Of a stretch of DNA of 64,000 bases, positions 50,531 through 59,298 are shown one piece after another. This DNA comes from Mercurialis annua. Taxonomy: Eukaryota; Streptophyta; Magnoliopsida; Malpighiales; Euphorbiaceae. The stretch is from positions 24,056,001-24,120,000 of the forward strand of contig NC_065574.1 of assembly GCF_937616625.2 (NCBI RefSeq). The letters run 5' to 3'. Numbering within the stretch: position 1 is the stretch's first letter; the number at the start of each line of letters is the position of its first letter. The position numbers and the translations under genes were made by a program. The notes below the pieces were generated by a model. It did not search any database. It was not told the origin of the DNA and saw only the letters and a list, made by a program, of their open reading frames with translations.

Positions 50531-50894
50531 GGGTAATTGATTTTGGAGGTCACTGTAATTTTCAAAAATTGCAAAATGGTGACCAAACTTTAAAACGTAA
50601 CATTTTAGTTACTATACTATTTGGTTATGCTAAGATAGAAGGATTTTTGGTCACCGAAGAAAATTATTTCGAGTCGATTTTTTGTTGATTGTGTGTATAT
50701 ATGAAATATAAGATATTATTTGTTATAAATAATCAAAATTTGATTACTACATATGTATAGTTTGACCGTAAAACACTTAAAAACCTTCCAAAATCTCATA
50801 TTTGAAAGTTTAGTAACCATTTTGTTATGTTTTGAAGTTCGGTCACCATTTTGCAATTCTTACAAAGTACAGTGACCCCTAGAATCAATTACCC
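50531..50894. mobile_element. Mutator-type MITE, 364 bp
   Basis: Ends GGGTAATTGATT...AATCAATTACCC are perfect over 12 bp, and the inverted repeats extend with some mismatches to about 90 bp (for example TGCAAAATGGTGACC at the left, GGTCACCATTTTGCA at the right). A perfect 9 bp target duplication flanks it, the size made by Mutator-like transposases. It has no coding capacity, so it must have been moved in trans. Confidence 0.88.
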
Positions 50895-50903
50895 GTTATA
50901 GAT
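50895..50903 (+). repeat. Target-site duplication, right copy
   Basis: GTTATAGAT, the partner of 50522-50530. Confidence 0.88.
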
Positions 50904-50969
50904 AGATTACAACTCTTTATGTAGGATTATTCGGATATTAAACTCCCTGAGTCACCGAACTTATCTATT

Positions 50970-51115
50970 TTTACAAAAAGAATACTAAATTTTATTTTGT
51001 TACAAAAAGGTCACCAAGTATACCTTCTATTACAAAAAGGTTTATATTGTTACAAAAAGGATACTAAACTTCGCATGTATTACAAAAAGGTCACCCAATT
51101 ATGTACCTTTTTGTA
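50970..51115 (+). repeat. Irregular TTACAAAAAGG repeats
   Basis: The motif TTACAAAAAGG or a close variant occurs five times, followed by an inverted form (CCTTTTTGTAA, 51107-51117) and later CCTTTTTGTCAG. The block may be part of a small decayed element. Confidence 0.55.
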
Positions 51116-51273
51116 ATTTTGGCTTGCCACGTCAGCAAAAACGACGTCGTTTTACATGGGTGAACCCCTTTGTAACAAAAGGTATAACTCAGCGACCTTT
51201 TTGTCAGAGCATCAAATGGGATGATGACATAATTATACATTTTCTTGAATATGTAAACGTGAAGGGGGGGGGG

Positions 51274-51447
51274 GACATAAGCACAAATTATAACACGTGG
51301 ATTAGCAAGCAGTTAATAAAATTTAATAACGGTGATAACCATTTAGATTAAACAAGCGATGTGAATTATTCCCAGTCAAATTGACATTTTAATGAGTTAT
51401 ACCTTGTGGTACACCCTGCAAATGTTCGGATATATAAGTATGAGGTT
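51274..51447 (+). repeat. Fragments shared with the large inverted repeat
   Basis: Three stretches match sequence 5-11 kb to the left: GACATAAGCACAAATT (51274, as at 40306), CACGTGGATTAGCAAGCAGT (51294, as at 39991), and a 26 bp stretch starting ATGTTCGGATATATAAG (51422, as at 46221). They mark a further decayed copy of that repeat family. Confidence 0.7.
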
Positions 51448-51806
51448 TCAATCACATACAAAATGTCTGGTATGTAAAAATCTCATTATACTGGTAGTAT
51501 GTAATATATAGAGTATATTTAATAAGGGGCGAAACAACCATTTTTAGAATAGTATGTTATAAATATAGAGATCTGCGAATCAGAAACCTTTTTTGAAACA
51601 AAATACCGAAACGTAAGACTTGAGAAGTTCCCATGCAACATAGGCACGTAACTCTTCACTTGCATGTATCTTATTTCTTTAACGTGCCATTCCAAATTTA
51701 AACACACATTTTCATAGAGATACATGGTTACTCGAAATGTTCTGATACTCTGAAATTATGGCATTGATGGTCTAAGAAATGGTCTGAATTTTAATCTTGA
51801 ATGCAG

Positions 51807-51862
51807 GTGATATAAAGTCCTCCTTCTCCAAAGATCGTCCGGATATGTTTGAACCTCTTATT
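51807..51862 (+). CDS. Exon (third from last) of an unidentified membrane-protein gene
   Basis: Acceptor TTGAATGCAG ends at 51806 and donor GTGAGTATGC starts at 51863. The frame reads DIKSSFSKDRPDMFEPLI after a split first codon, and it ends in phase 0. It joins two further exons with canonical GT-AG introns, all in one frame, which is unlikely by chance. No upstream exon could be identified; the 5' part may be lost, since repeats begin about 400 bp upstream. Confidence 0.5.
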
Positions 51863-51946
51863 GTGAGTATGCTTATATAGAGTCTCTCTTGATTTTGAAG
51901 GTTAAGGCTTCCGACTTCTGCATCTTGCCTCTTTTACATTGTGCAG

Positions 51947-51976
51947 TCACAGGATTCGACCCAAACTCTGATGCAG
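51947..51976 (+). CDS. 30 bp exon (second from last) of the same gene
   Basis: Bounded by acceptor TTTACATTGTGCAG and donor GTAGAATC, it adds the ten residues SQDSTQTLMQ in phase. Micro-exons of this size are hard to call alone; support comes from frame agreement with both neighbours. Confidence 0.45.
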
Positions 51977-52064
51977 GTAGAATCAACCATCTTTTCAGTT
52001 TCCTCTTTATCTATATTTTTTATAGTTTCCTAAAGTTAACATCTCTTCTTGTTTGGATAAGCAG

Positions 52065-52187
52065 ATGAAACAATCCGGTTCATTTACTCTAATGAGCATC
52101 CTCAGGACGCTGGTTTGCACAATCTGTTGGATTCTCGTAGCAGCTGCACTTCTGCTTCTTATGATCATCGTTTGTGCGCTGATATAA
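52065..52187 (+). CDS. Last exon: C-terminal transmembrane segment
   Basis: After acceptor TTGGATAAGCAG the frame gives 40 residues to TAA at 52185-52187. It begins MKQSGSFTLMSILRTLVC and continues as a strongly hydrophobic stretch (ICWILVAAALLLLMIIVCAL), so the protein ends in a membrane anchor as tail-anchored proteins do. I do not recognise the family. Sequence 3' of the stop is probably UTR; the open frame at 52212-52535 shows no protein-like features. Confidence 0.5.
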   Translation: MKQSGSFTLMSILRTLVCTICWILVAAALLLLMIIVCALI

Positions 52188-53130
52188 TATATCTGCTCTC
52201 TTCCAATAGATGTGCAGCTAGTTATGCATCTATCCTTGCTTCTTCACTATGTTCAACTTCGAGCTCTATATGGTAGTTATTTTGCTCAGAACAGTGGCTT
52301 AAACGTTTTACCTATTTTTAATTTTCTACATTTAGTAGCCTTCAAAAATCTTATTGGAGATAGATGCGGAAATCAAATGATGGCGATCCTATCCGACATT
52401 TCTGCAATTCATTTCAAACTTTTTATCAAAACGTTTTTGAACTTTGAAACAGTAACGTCAGTGAGGTCGGTGCAGTCGGAAACGTTTTTATTAAATACAC
52501 CTGGGCCTGTTCTTTTCTATCCCATGTACTTATAATAAAAAGTTTATGAGCATATGTGGTTATTATTCAAAATGTTATTATTCAAAATTTTAAATATTCA
52601 AATATAGTTATTAAAACTGTATTACTAATACATGATTCATTCACATTCACTTTATTTCCGTCTATGATAGAGATTTAGATTTGGGGTGGCAATTGGACTA
52701 AACAGAAATTTATGGATTTAATTATAAAAATTATAGAGAAAATGTCATGGAATCCCTCAAAAATTGAAAAGTTTATGTTAGTGACCCATGATTTCATTTT
52801 TTGCAAAAATCTCTCAAATTTTAAAAAAACTTTCCATGCCTACCTTTTTATAATTACTCTTCCTATTTTATCCCTATGGTGTATTTTACCTATTGTGTTT
52901 TTGTTACACTCAATAATTTTCCCATTTTTTATAAATCAAACCATTGGTCGAAATATTATTGACCGGACCATTTCCGGTCAACGGAAGTCAACGGCCGGTC
53001 AACGAAAGTCAACGGCCGGTTGACATCAGGTCGGACCATTGCTGGTCGGACCAACAATGGTTTGTGATCTAACCGTTTTTAATGGTTGAACCAATGTTGG
53101 TTAGATAATTAAAAATTAAATAAAACACCA
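52188..53130 (+). other. Intergenic sequence with GGTCAACGG-type repeats
   Basis: Probable 3' UTR, then AT-rich sequence. At 52955-53060, short repeats of CCGGTCAACG(G/A)AAGTCAACGG and GGTCGGACCA form small direct and inverted copies. No gene recognised. Confidence 0.5.
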
Positions 53131-53139
53131 TTTTGTGGA

Positions 53140-53205
53140 TAAGGGGATTTGAACCCTTGCCCTCTTGAATGAAAGACTTTGTGCTTTGCCATCAAGGCAA
53201 GGCCT
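53140..53205 (-). other. tRNA-like or SINE-like internal promoter
   Basis: On the minus strand a B-box-like GGTTCAAATCC (53143-53156) follows an A-box-like TGGCAAAGCAC (53181-53191) at tRNA-like spacing. No full cloverleaf could be drawn, so this may be a decayed tRNA or SINE head. Confidence 0.25.
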
Positions 53206-53426
53206 TATTGTTGTCAATGTTTGCTCTATATGATATATATATAACTGATTATAAATTTAAATTAATTTATTAAAATGAAATTAGTTCTACAATACAAATT
53301 AAATAAAATATAAATATCTACTTAAATAAGGGGAAAGAATGAAAAATAAGATGGCATACACCACAAGGGAACCATCCGGAAACAGAATGGGCGGGCACTG
53401 GCAAATTCACTTCGTCCAATTGCCAC

Positions 53427-53657
53427 CACAACAATCCCTACATTTTCATTCTCAAGATTCAACGCTATTCCTTTCACACCGCTGGCAAATTCAACCATTT
53501 CCCCAGCTTGAATCTCGTTCAATCCATAAACACGTGCAATCCAATCTCCAACTGAGACCACTCGACCGATCTCATCCACTTGAAAATTTGTGTAATAGTT
53601 GGTAATTCTACTTTCTAATAGAGTTGTTAGTTCCGCAGCTCTGGGAGAAAATTCCAT
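53427..53657 (-). pseudogene. atp1: 5' fragment of mitochondrial atp1 (ATP synthase F1 alpha subunit)
   Basis: The minus-strand frame starts [18 protein letters not shown] and follows plant mitochondrial ATP1 through [19 protein letters not shown] to [11 protein letters not shown], about 77 residues. It then leaves the family and runs in unrelated sequence to 53322. The normal protein has about 500 residues, so the nucleotide-binding P-loop and the rest are missing. One residue stands out: VGDW where the family has VGDG (GGG to TGG). A membrane-anchored ORF ends 71 bases upstream on the same strand. The truncation is either a rearranged mitochondrial copy or damage after transfer to the nucleus. 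Confidence 0.9.
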
Positions 53658-53728
53658 GATGATAAAATAAATTCAAATTGATGTCAAAGTCAAGGGAGAA
53701 TGCCGCTGCATAAGACTAAGATCATACC

Positions 53729-54310
53729 CTAAAAATGGATGCTGGTAATGAGAGATAGAAGGTCTGCAGCTGCATCCCAATACCAACTCTGCGAACCATG
53801 CTGGAGAAGATCGGACAAGATCTCGGCGAGACCAGAGGGGTCTAGCATCGCCTCTTCCCCAATCACCTCCCGAACTAATTCTGGGAGAGACCATTGGTTG
53901 GGCAAGGCCGTTCCGGTTGCTGGAAGCAACTCGGAAAATTGGTCACAGATCTCAAAAAAGAGACTATTAGGATCATCGAGAGCAATAATGTAAGGATCAT
54001 CCCCTATGGAAAATTCCAAGGAAGCATCAGAAGCCTCACTATGGGAAGCTTCTTGGGTCTCCGTCTCAGGGACGATCTCTGGAGCAACTGGATGAGATGA
54101 AGATGCTCTTTCGTTAGTTTGCTTGGATAGAAATAGAAATAAAAAAAGACTGAGACTTATAACAGCAGTCAGACCATAGAAATCAGCATAATAGAAATTC
54201 ATGATATTCCCTTTCTCATAAAAGAAATTCGCTCTCTTCTCGCGGAGCGGCATACCGAAAAAAAGAAAATGAGAAAAAAAGGAGGGCGAAGCAAACTTTA
54301 CAACCCACAT
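53729..54310 (-). CDS. Unidentified ORF, 193 or 157 codons, one membrane segment
   Basis: The longest form starts at ATG 54310. A better start may be ATG 54202, giving 157 residues that begin MNFYYADFYGLTAVISL. A hydrophobic segment (GLTAVISLSLFLFLFL) is followed by a Ser/Glu-rich linker with repeated Glu and His, then an acidic C-terminal part with motifs such as DDPNSLFFEICDQFSELLPA and SGLAEILSDLLQHGSQSW. The composition and even codon use look protein-like throughout. It lies upstream of the atp1 fragment on the same strand, with a 71 bp gap. Short membrane-anchored ORFs co-transcribed with atp1 are a known layout in plant mitochondria, including some male-sterility loci, but no known such gene is recognised here. 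If the block is nuclear, the ORF is probably silent. Confidence 0.5.
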   Translation of the reverse strand: MWVVKFASPSFFSHFLFFGMPLREKRANFFYEKGNIMNFYYADFYGLTAVISLSLFLFLFLSKQTNERASSSHPVAPEIVPETETQEASHSEASDASLEFSIGDDPYIIALDDPNSLFFEICDQFSELLPATGTALPNQWSLPELVREVIGEEAMLDPSGLAEILSDLLQHGSQSWYWDAAADLLSLITSIHF

Positions 54311-54740
54311 CTTTCTTTATGAAATTAGTTCGACCTATTTTAAGGGGGAAAATGGGGGATTCTTCTTTTCTTCTTGTTGAAAGCGGCATAATCGGCTTTT
54401 TCTATTTTCTTTTCTTACGCTATTATGTTTGTTGCGTTGTTGCTTAGCAGGGCAGGGCTTGTGTTTGATGAGGCGCACTGGTCATGAGGAGGGTGATTCA
54501 GGTAAGGATTGAGAGAGACGATTCTAAAGCGGATGAAGGAGAAGGTTTTTTCCCTATAACAGTAGAAAAGAAAGCCCTTACCCAAGTTGTCTATTTACGT
54601 AGGTGAATCAAGTACAACAAGTAAGGTCAGAGCTTTGGGTAGAAGATTGGGCTCTGCTACGCGGATCCACTATAGACTAGGAAAGAAAGACGCATTGCTT
54701 ACTTACTGTTTTTTAGACTATGCGGGGCTTAAGGCCCAAA
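54311..54740. other. Mitochondrial-type intergenic sequence
   Basis: No gene or clear repeat recognised. Confidence 0.4.
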
Positions 54741-54746
54741 ACTAAA

Positions 54747-55556
54747 CTAACTAATACACATCCTGGGTAAAGATAGCTCTATCAGGTCATTCAAGAGAAG
54801 AGATAAAATGCCTTTCGGCGGCTCAGGAAAATAAGAAAGTGCTACAACATGGTGGAAAGCGAAGTTTGCCATCCAGTCCGCGCACATATTGCCTTCACGA
54901 TAAACATGTTGCCACTTAAGAACCCAATTTCTAGCCAGCAGCTGTTTAATATCCTTCACCAAGGGTACATTCGCCTCCACCATTTTTCAGCAGGTGAAAA
55001 ACAACTTGAGAATCCACCTCCAAGAGCACACGCCGGAAGCCTTTCTCCCATACCAACTCTAACCCCACCTTAACCGCCCATAATTTAGCCCTCAAGGATG
55101 CAAAAATTCCGACCATATAAGAGTATCCTCCCAGCCACATACCTGCCGCCTCATCTCTAAAGAGTCCACCGGCGCTGGCAAGACGTGCACAAAATCTTGC
55201 CACAACCATTGCCCATCTTCATCCACATACTCGGCTACCTTGCGAAGAAAATGAACATCAGAGACTACGGCTGTAGCTTTATTGATTTAAGGTCCCTCAT
55301 TTTCGACCCAGCTATCTAACAAAAATCGAACTGATTCACCATTATCAATAACCCATGTTAATCCTCTGAGTAGGTTAGACCAAACGCCACAAATGCCTTT
55401 CCATAGTGCCGACGAATCCCTCGTAGCTTTCATCTCAGGAATCGGTTCACTGGATTTCAGATATTTGCTTCGCTGCACCGAAGCCCATAAACTATCCTGA
55501 TTATTCATCAAACCCCAACCAAGTTTCATGAGGAAAGCGTCATTCATCGCTGCCAT
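54747..55556 (-). pseudogene. LINE (non-LTR retrotransposon) ORF2 C-terminal remnant
   Basis: Three minus-strand pieces follow each other in the order of a plant LINE ORF2 end. Piece 55556-55287 holds the region before and within the zinc-binding RT domain (AFLMKLGWGL, WKGICGVWSNLLRG, WVIDNGESVRFLLDSW). Piece 55209-54946 holds the start of the RNase H-like domain (LRAKLWAVKVGLELVWEKG, EVDSQVVFHLL). Piece 54983-54747 holds its end (WQHVYREGNMCADWMANFA). Breaks between the pieces need at least one frame change and a stop. The Glu usual in the AELWA motif is Lys here, so the nuclease site is also lost. In plants such scraps occur both in nuclear DNA and inside mitochondrial genomes. Confidence 0.82.
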
Positions 55557-55560
55557 TCAC

Positions 55561-57240
55561 CTGTCAACTACTATTCCCTGTCTTCGTCACCTCCCTCCCG
55601 GCCCGAAAACATAAATCTATCCTTTTTCTTCCAGTAATCAATCATAGGTCCCGCTAATCTAAAGCAACGCATCAATCTTGTCACACTTGACGAAGCCATT
55701 GCCAAGATTTCCCTCTTCTTTCAAAAACCGCCCTATCTTACTAACCGCTGACACTCGTTATGTTAGCCGCATAAGTCAGTAGAGCGTATGCTAAGAAAGA
55801 AGAGAATTAGGCGAAGCAAGTCTTGCTGCTGCTTCCGAATTGACACCAGTTTGCTTTTTCCTCATCTACATTCAATATATGGATGTACACTTCGAGTAAC
55901 TTGCCCTTCTTGACCTAACCTGAAGCGCTTGTCTTACTCATCTAACTTACGAGTGAGCGGAGTGGTGTGTGAGCTGCGCGAAAGGTTGCTTGCTCCTAAC
56001 AAGTTGCATAGCTCCCCCCTATATAGATGTGATCGTTTGAGTCTCGATCGATAAAGCCTTTCGAAGCACTTTCTAAACGCTAGTTATATGTTTCTTTGCC
56101 TAGGATGGTCCAGAATGGGGATCTGTCCCAATCCTTTTCAAGTGGACTAACACATTGGGATCAGAAGAGAAGAGAGAAGCTATTGCTTGTCGGCTTCGGG
56201 ATCACTCTCCTCCCGACAGCCAGGGCAACTCTTATATTGAATATTGCCCCGAAAATCCTTGTCGAGTGGGTTGGCTCTCTTCGCTCTTCGACTACAAGGA
56301 AAGATGGAGAAAGAAATCCTTTCGATGACCTTCTTTCTTCCCTTTGTCCTTGCCTATCGCGTCATTAACCCTTTGTTTGGGGCTGGCTGTCTTCTCCGGA
56401 GACCGCGGAGTGGTCAAAAGTTTTCCCCAAGAGCTTCCTATGTATAAGGAAGGGGGCTGGCGGCTAAACTTGCCTCAACTCAACGGGAAACTCCCACAAC
56501 TTACAAAGTTGCTTGTAGTTTCACCGCCCCCCGTCTTTTCAACTATGCCCTTTCTTTTATATATAACCCTTGGCAACGATAGGAGATCATAGGGAAAACG
56601 GGTTGAAGGACGCTTTATCATTAGTCATTAGTTAGATCTTTTCCTTTAGAGGTCGGGGAAGAGTAGTCAGGTAACCGAGGTCGATTTCTCTCCATGATTG
56701 CCAAAAAAGCCTGGGATCATCATAGGCGCTCCTATCTCTTGCAATGGACCAAGAAATAGGGGATCGTACCACAAGGTGTATCATCAAAACGTTTGGGAAT
56801 ACTAACGATTCATCTCCCAAAATAGTTCGATGCTATCCTCATCTAAAACATAGGCAAAGGGATTAGAATAGTTCCGTCAGAACGGTCCGGGGGTGTAAAC
56901 CTTTTTTAAAAGAAAAATGCCAATAAAGTTCTTATAGTCATACCCTTATGTGAGCCTTGTTGGGCATTTGGTAACCAAATCGATTAGGTACGGTCCGACG
57001 TAAGCCAAACCAAGGGATCCTGAACAGGTTGAACATTCTTGCTTTGTCACGATAAGAGCTGCCCATGACAAAGATATCGCTAGTGATGCCCATTTTTTTT
57101 CTTGTATTGTTTATGTTGATTGATCCAATTCGTAACTTCGAGCTTTTAGTAAGATTCTCCCGCGGAATACGATAGCGATAGAAAGTTGCGCGTAGGCGCA
57201 GGCTCTGTGAGAATTCTTCGCGTATTAGGAACAAAAGAGA
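55561..57240. other. Mitochondrial-type sequence without recognised gene
   Basis: Several overlapping frames of 60-100 codons occur (for example 56096-56368 + and 56938-57234 -). The minus frame at 56938-57234 is Arg/Asn-rich and somewhat like an organellar ribosomal protein in composition, but I could not assign it. Confidence 0.4.
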
Positions 57241-57264
57241 CTCTTAAGTACGGTTCTAAGGGAA
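57240..57264 (+). other. Possible group II intron domain V tail
   Basis: GTACGGTTCTAAGGG (57248-57262) matches the 3' strand of the conserved domain V of plant mitochondrial group II introns. The 5' strand (GAGCCGTATG type) is not seen, so this is at most a scrap. Confidence 0.3.
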
Positions 57265-57299
57265 GGAATTGACCGTACCCCAAACCGACACAGGTGAAC
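57265..57299 (+). rRNA. rrn26: Fragment of mitochondrial 26S rRNA gene
   Basis: CGTACCCCAAACCGACACAG and the next few bases match a universally conserved stretch of bacterial and plant mitochondrial large-subunit rRNA. Matching stops after about 35 bases, so this is a fragment, not a gene. Confidence 0.6.
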
Positions 57300-58908
57300 G
57301 CAAGACCGCACCCTTGTCTAACGATAACTGACCGGTGTTTAAGGAGAACGTATGCTTCGGATTGAAAAGAAGAAAAAAGCAAGAATATTGAAAAAGTGTA
57401 TACTACTCGTCGTTAGCTAGCTCACTGACAAAATCAGCCCAGATCGTACGCGTTCGCCCTTGGTCTACGCGGATCAGGGGGCCAGCTAACACGTGAAGAA
57501 CCTAACTTTCCAGTATACTGATCAACGAAACCCCAATGAATTCTTTCTATAGGCGGCTTGCTTGGAAGACAGGAAATCTGAACGTGCCATAAATCTGGCG
57601 CAAAGCGAAGGGATTGGATACGTCCATAGGAACCGCCCTGTACGAGAAATTTTTATGAACTGACAAGGTCTAACCCTCTCCTCCCCGGAATACCATCTGA
57701 AAGAGTGAAGTCAAGCTATCTCTTGCCCTCTTTACCGATTTTCATCCTTACGTTACGACAAATGGATCGGTTATATCGAGCGATGGAAGAGTGGAGGACC
57801 TCCTTGAGATGGGGAGGTGGTTTTACCTATTATAGGAATTCGCTCCTGCAAGGCCATAGCAAGAGATATAGCGTTGGCTTCCGACTTAGTGAGCAGAAGT
57901 CGTCCATATCAAGTGATAACAACAGGATCCCTTGGTTGTTGAAGAACCCGAGCGTATCAATGGAATAATTTAGCGTTACGAGTACTTGGGAGTTATGGAC
58001 AGACAAAATCTGTCCTTAACGGGATGGTACTGACTTTCATCATTTTGGGAGCACAGGGACGCGAGAACCAATGACCGAACCCACAAAGACGGTCTGTAAA
58101 TAACATGTGCTTCCACAGAACACCCTTTAACTGGTTTTGACTTTCAGGAAATAAGGAGCGGAGAGCCTGTGTTCTTTTTTATTTGCCATGCTTCTTGCCA
58201 GTACAGTAAGTCTTGCTTCCTTCTCTTCGAGGGGTATCAGGAGAGTGGGTAAGCATCAATACCGATTGATCCATAATTATGCTTTTCCAGTGGAAGCTGT
58301 GGATTCGAATGACTCTACGGCGCACTAGAACTGAGGAGAGGAGATAGTTACCAGTGCCTTTTCCTATCCACCACTTGAATAGAATCGGTTTACTTTTCGA
58401 CATTTTCGAGGGCGATCTCTGTCTTGATCCCAGGAAGTTAGAATGAGGATGTCCCTGGCGAACTCAATCGGGCATTCTGTGGCTAGGGTGCGACCAAGGA
58501 AGACGATCTCATCCGCGGGAAGCCGGATGGGAGGGACGAAGTAGCTCGACTGAAAGGAGAGGGGACGAAGAAGTGATCCCAAGCGGCTTAGCTACCCGTC
58601 CTTAGTAATAGGCATGCGGATATCCTCTTCTAAAGCAGCATTTTGCGTAACACACGGGATTAGACCTGACCTATGAGCTTCTGGGCGAAACTGTGCTTTA
58701 AACATGCCCTTATCCGGGTTATAGTTTCGAAGGCCCTAGCCACGTCTCGGAAGTTCCTCTTAGGCCGGAGCCTTCCACTGTTGCAGTTGCTGTAGCTGGT
58801 GTAATTTCTTTTTATTCAGATGGTGGCCCTTCGACTTTATCGAGTTTCCGGGTCCTTCCCTCACTTCGTTCATGATAGTCGGTCGAGTGGCCACAGTTCC
58901 CCTTTATA
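57300..58908. other. Mitochondrial-type sequence without recognised gene
   Basis: Only short overlapping frames on both strands. A minus-strand frame near 58640-58770 (RLRPKRNFRDVARAFETI) looks protein-like over about 37 residues, but no family is recognised. Confidence 0.4.
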
Positions 58909-59004
58909 GTGGAGTTTCGCCTGTTTCCTTGGCCTTCTCTTTTGAGCGTAATCAAACGCGAATCAAATGAACCGGAATCCTATCTATTGGGGTGGGGTAA
59001 TATA

Positions 59005-59298
59005 GATGCCAAAGAGGTAGATGAGAACTTTCTCTTTGACATGGAACAAGACTGTCGGGTGGTCCGAACCGATTCAGAGGAGCACAAGGTTACCATAGCC
59101 ACAATGTACTTCACTGGGGATGCCAAACTGTGGTGGCGATCGAAGGTTGAAGACATTCAAAACAATCGGTGCACCATTAGCACAAGAGCTCAAACGAGAG
59201 CAATTCCACCCCGAAAATGTGGAATAGAGTATATAGCGCGTTGCAAGTTGAGAGAGTTCGCTTCCTATCTACCCTTGGTCTTAAAGGGAGATAGTTGA
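59005..59298 (+). pseudogene. Ty3/Gypsy retrotransposon gag fragment
   Basis: The frame holds the core of the retrotransposon gag (capsid) domain: FLFDMEQDCRVVRTDSEEHK, then VTIATMYFTGDAKLWWRSK with the typical G-A-x-x-WW motif, then EDIQNNRCTI. Around 59185-59215 the family sequence moves to another frame (FHPENVEYIARCKLRE can be read there), so at least two frame changes are present. About 90 residues remain of a gag of several hundred; there is no zinc knuckle, protease or LTR nearby. The frame's listed ATG at 58909 is outside the homologous part. Confidence 0.75.

Noticed and set aside
51255..51275. G-run near 51263 as a possible quadruplex or assembly error
   Set aside because: It is a single run of about ten G, too little for a G-quadruplex, and nothing else marks it as special.
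52212..52535. 107-codon ORF after the three-exon gene
   Set aside because: It starts 25 bases after the stop codon of a better supported gene and has AT-driven composition; probably 3' UTR.
53140..53205. Full tRNA gene on the minus strand
   Set aside because: Only A- and B-box-like motifs are present; acceptor and anticodon stems do not pair, so it was kept only as a weak tRNA- or SINE-like feature.
53673..53993. Frames overlapping the ORF upstream of atp1 on both strands
   Set aside because: Arg/Ser-rich shadows of the 53729-54310 frame, which has better composition and context.
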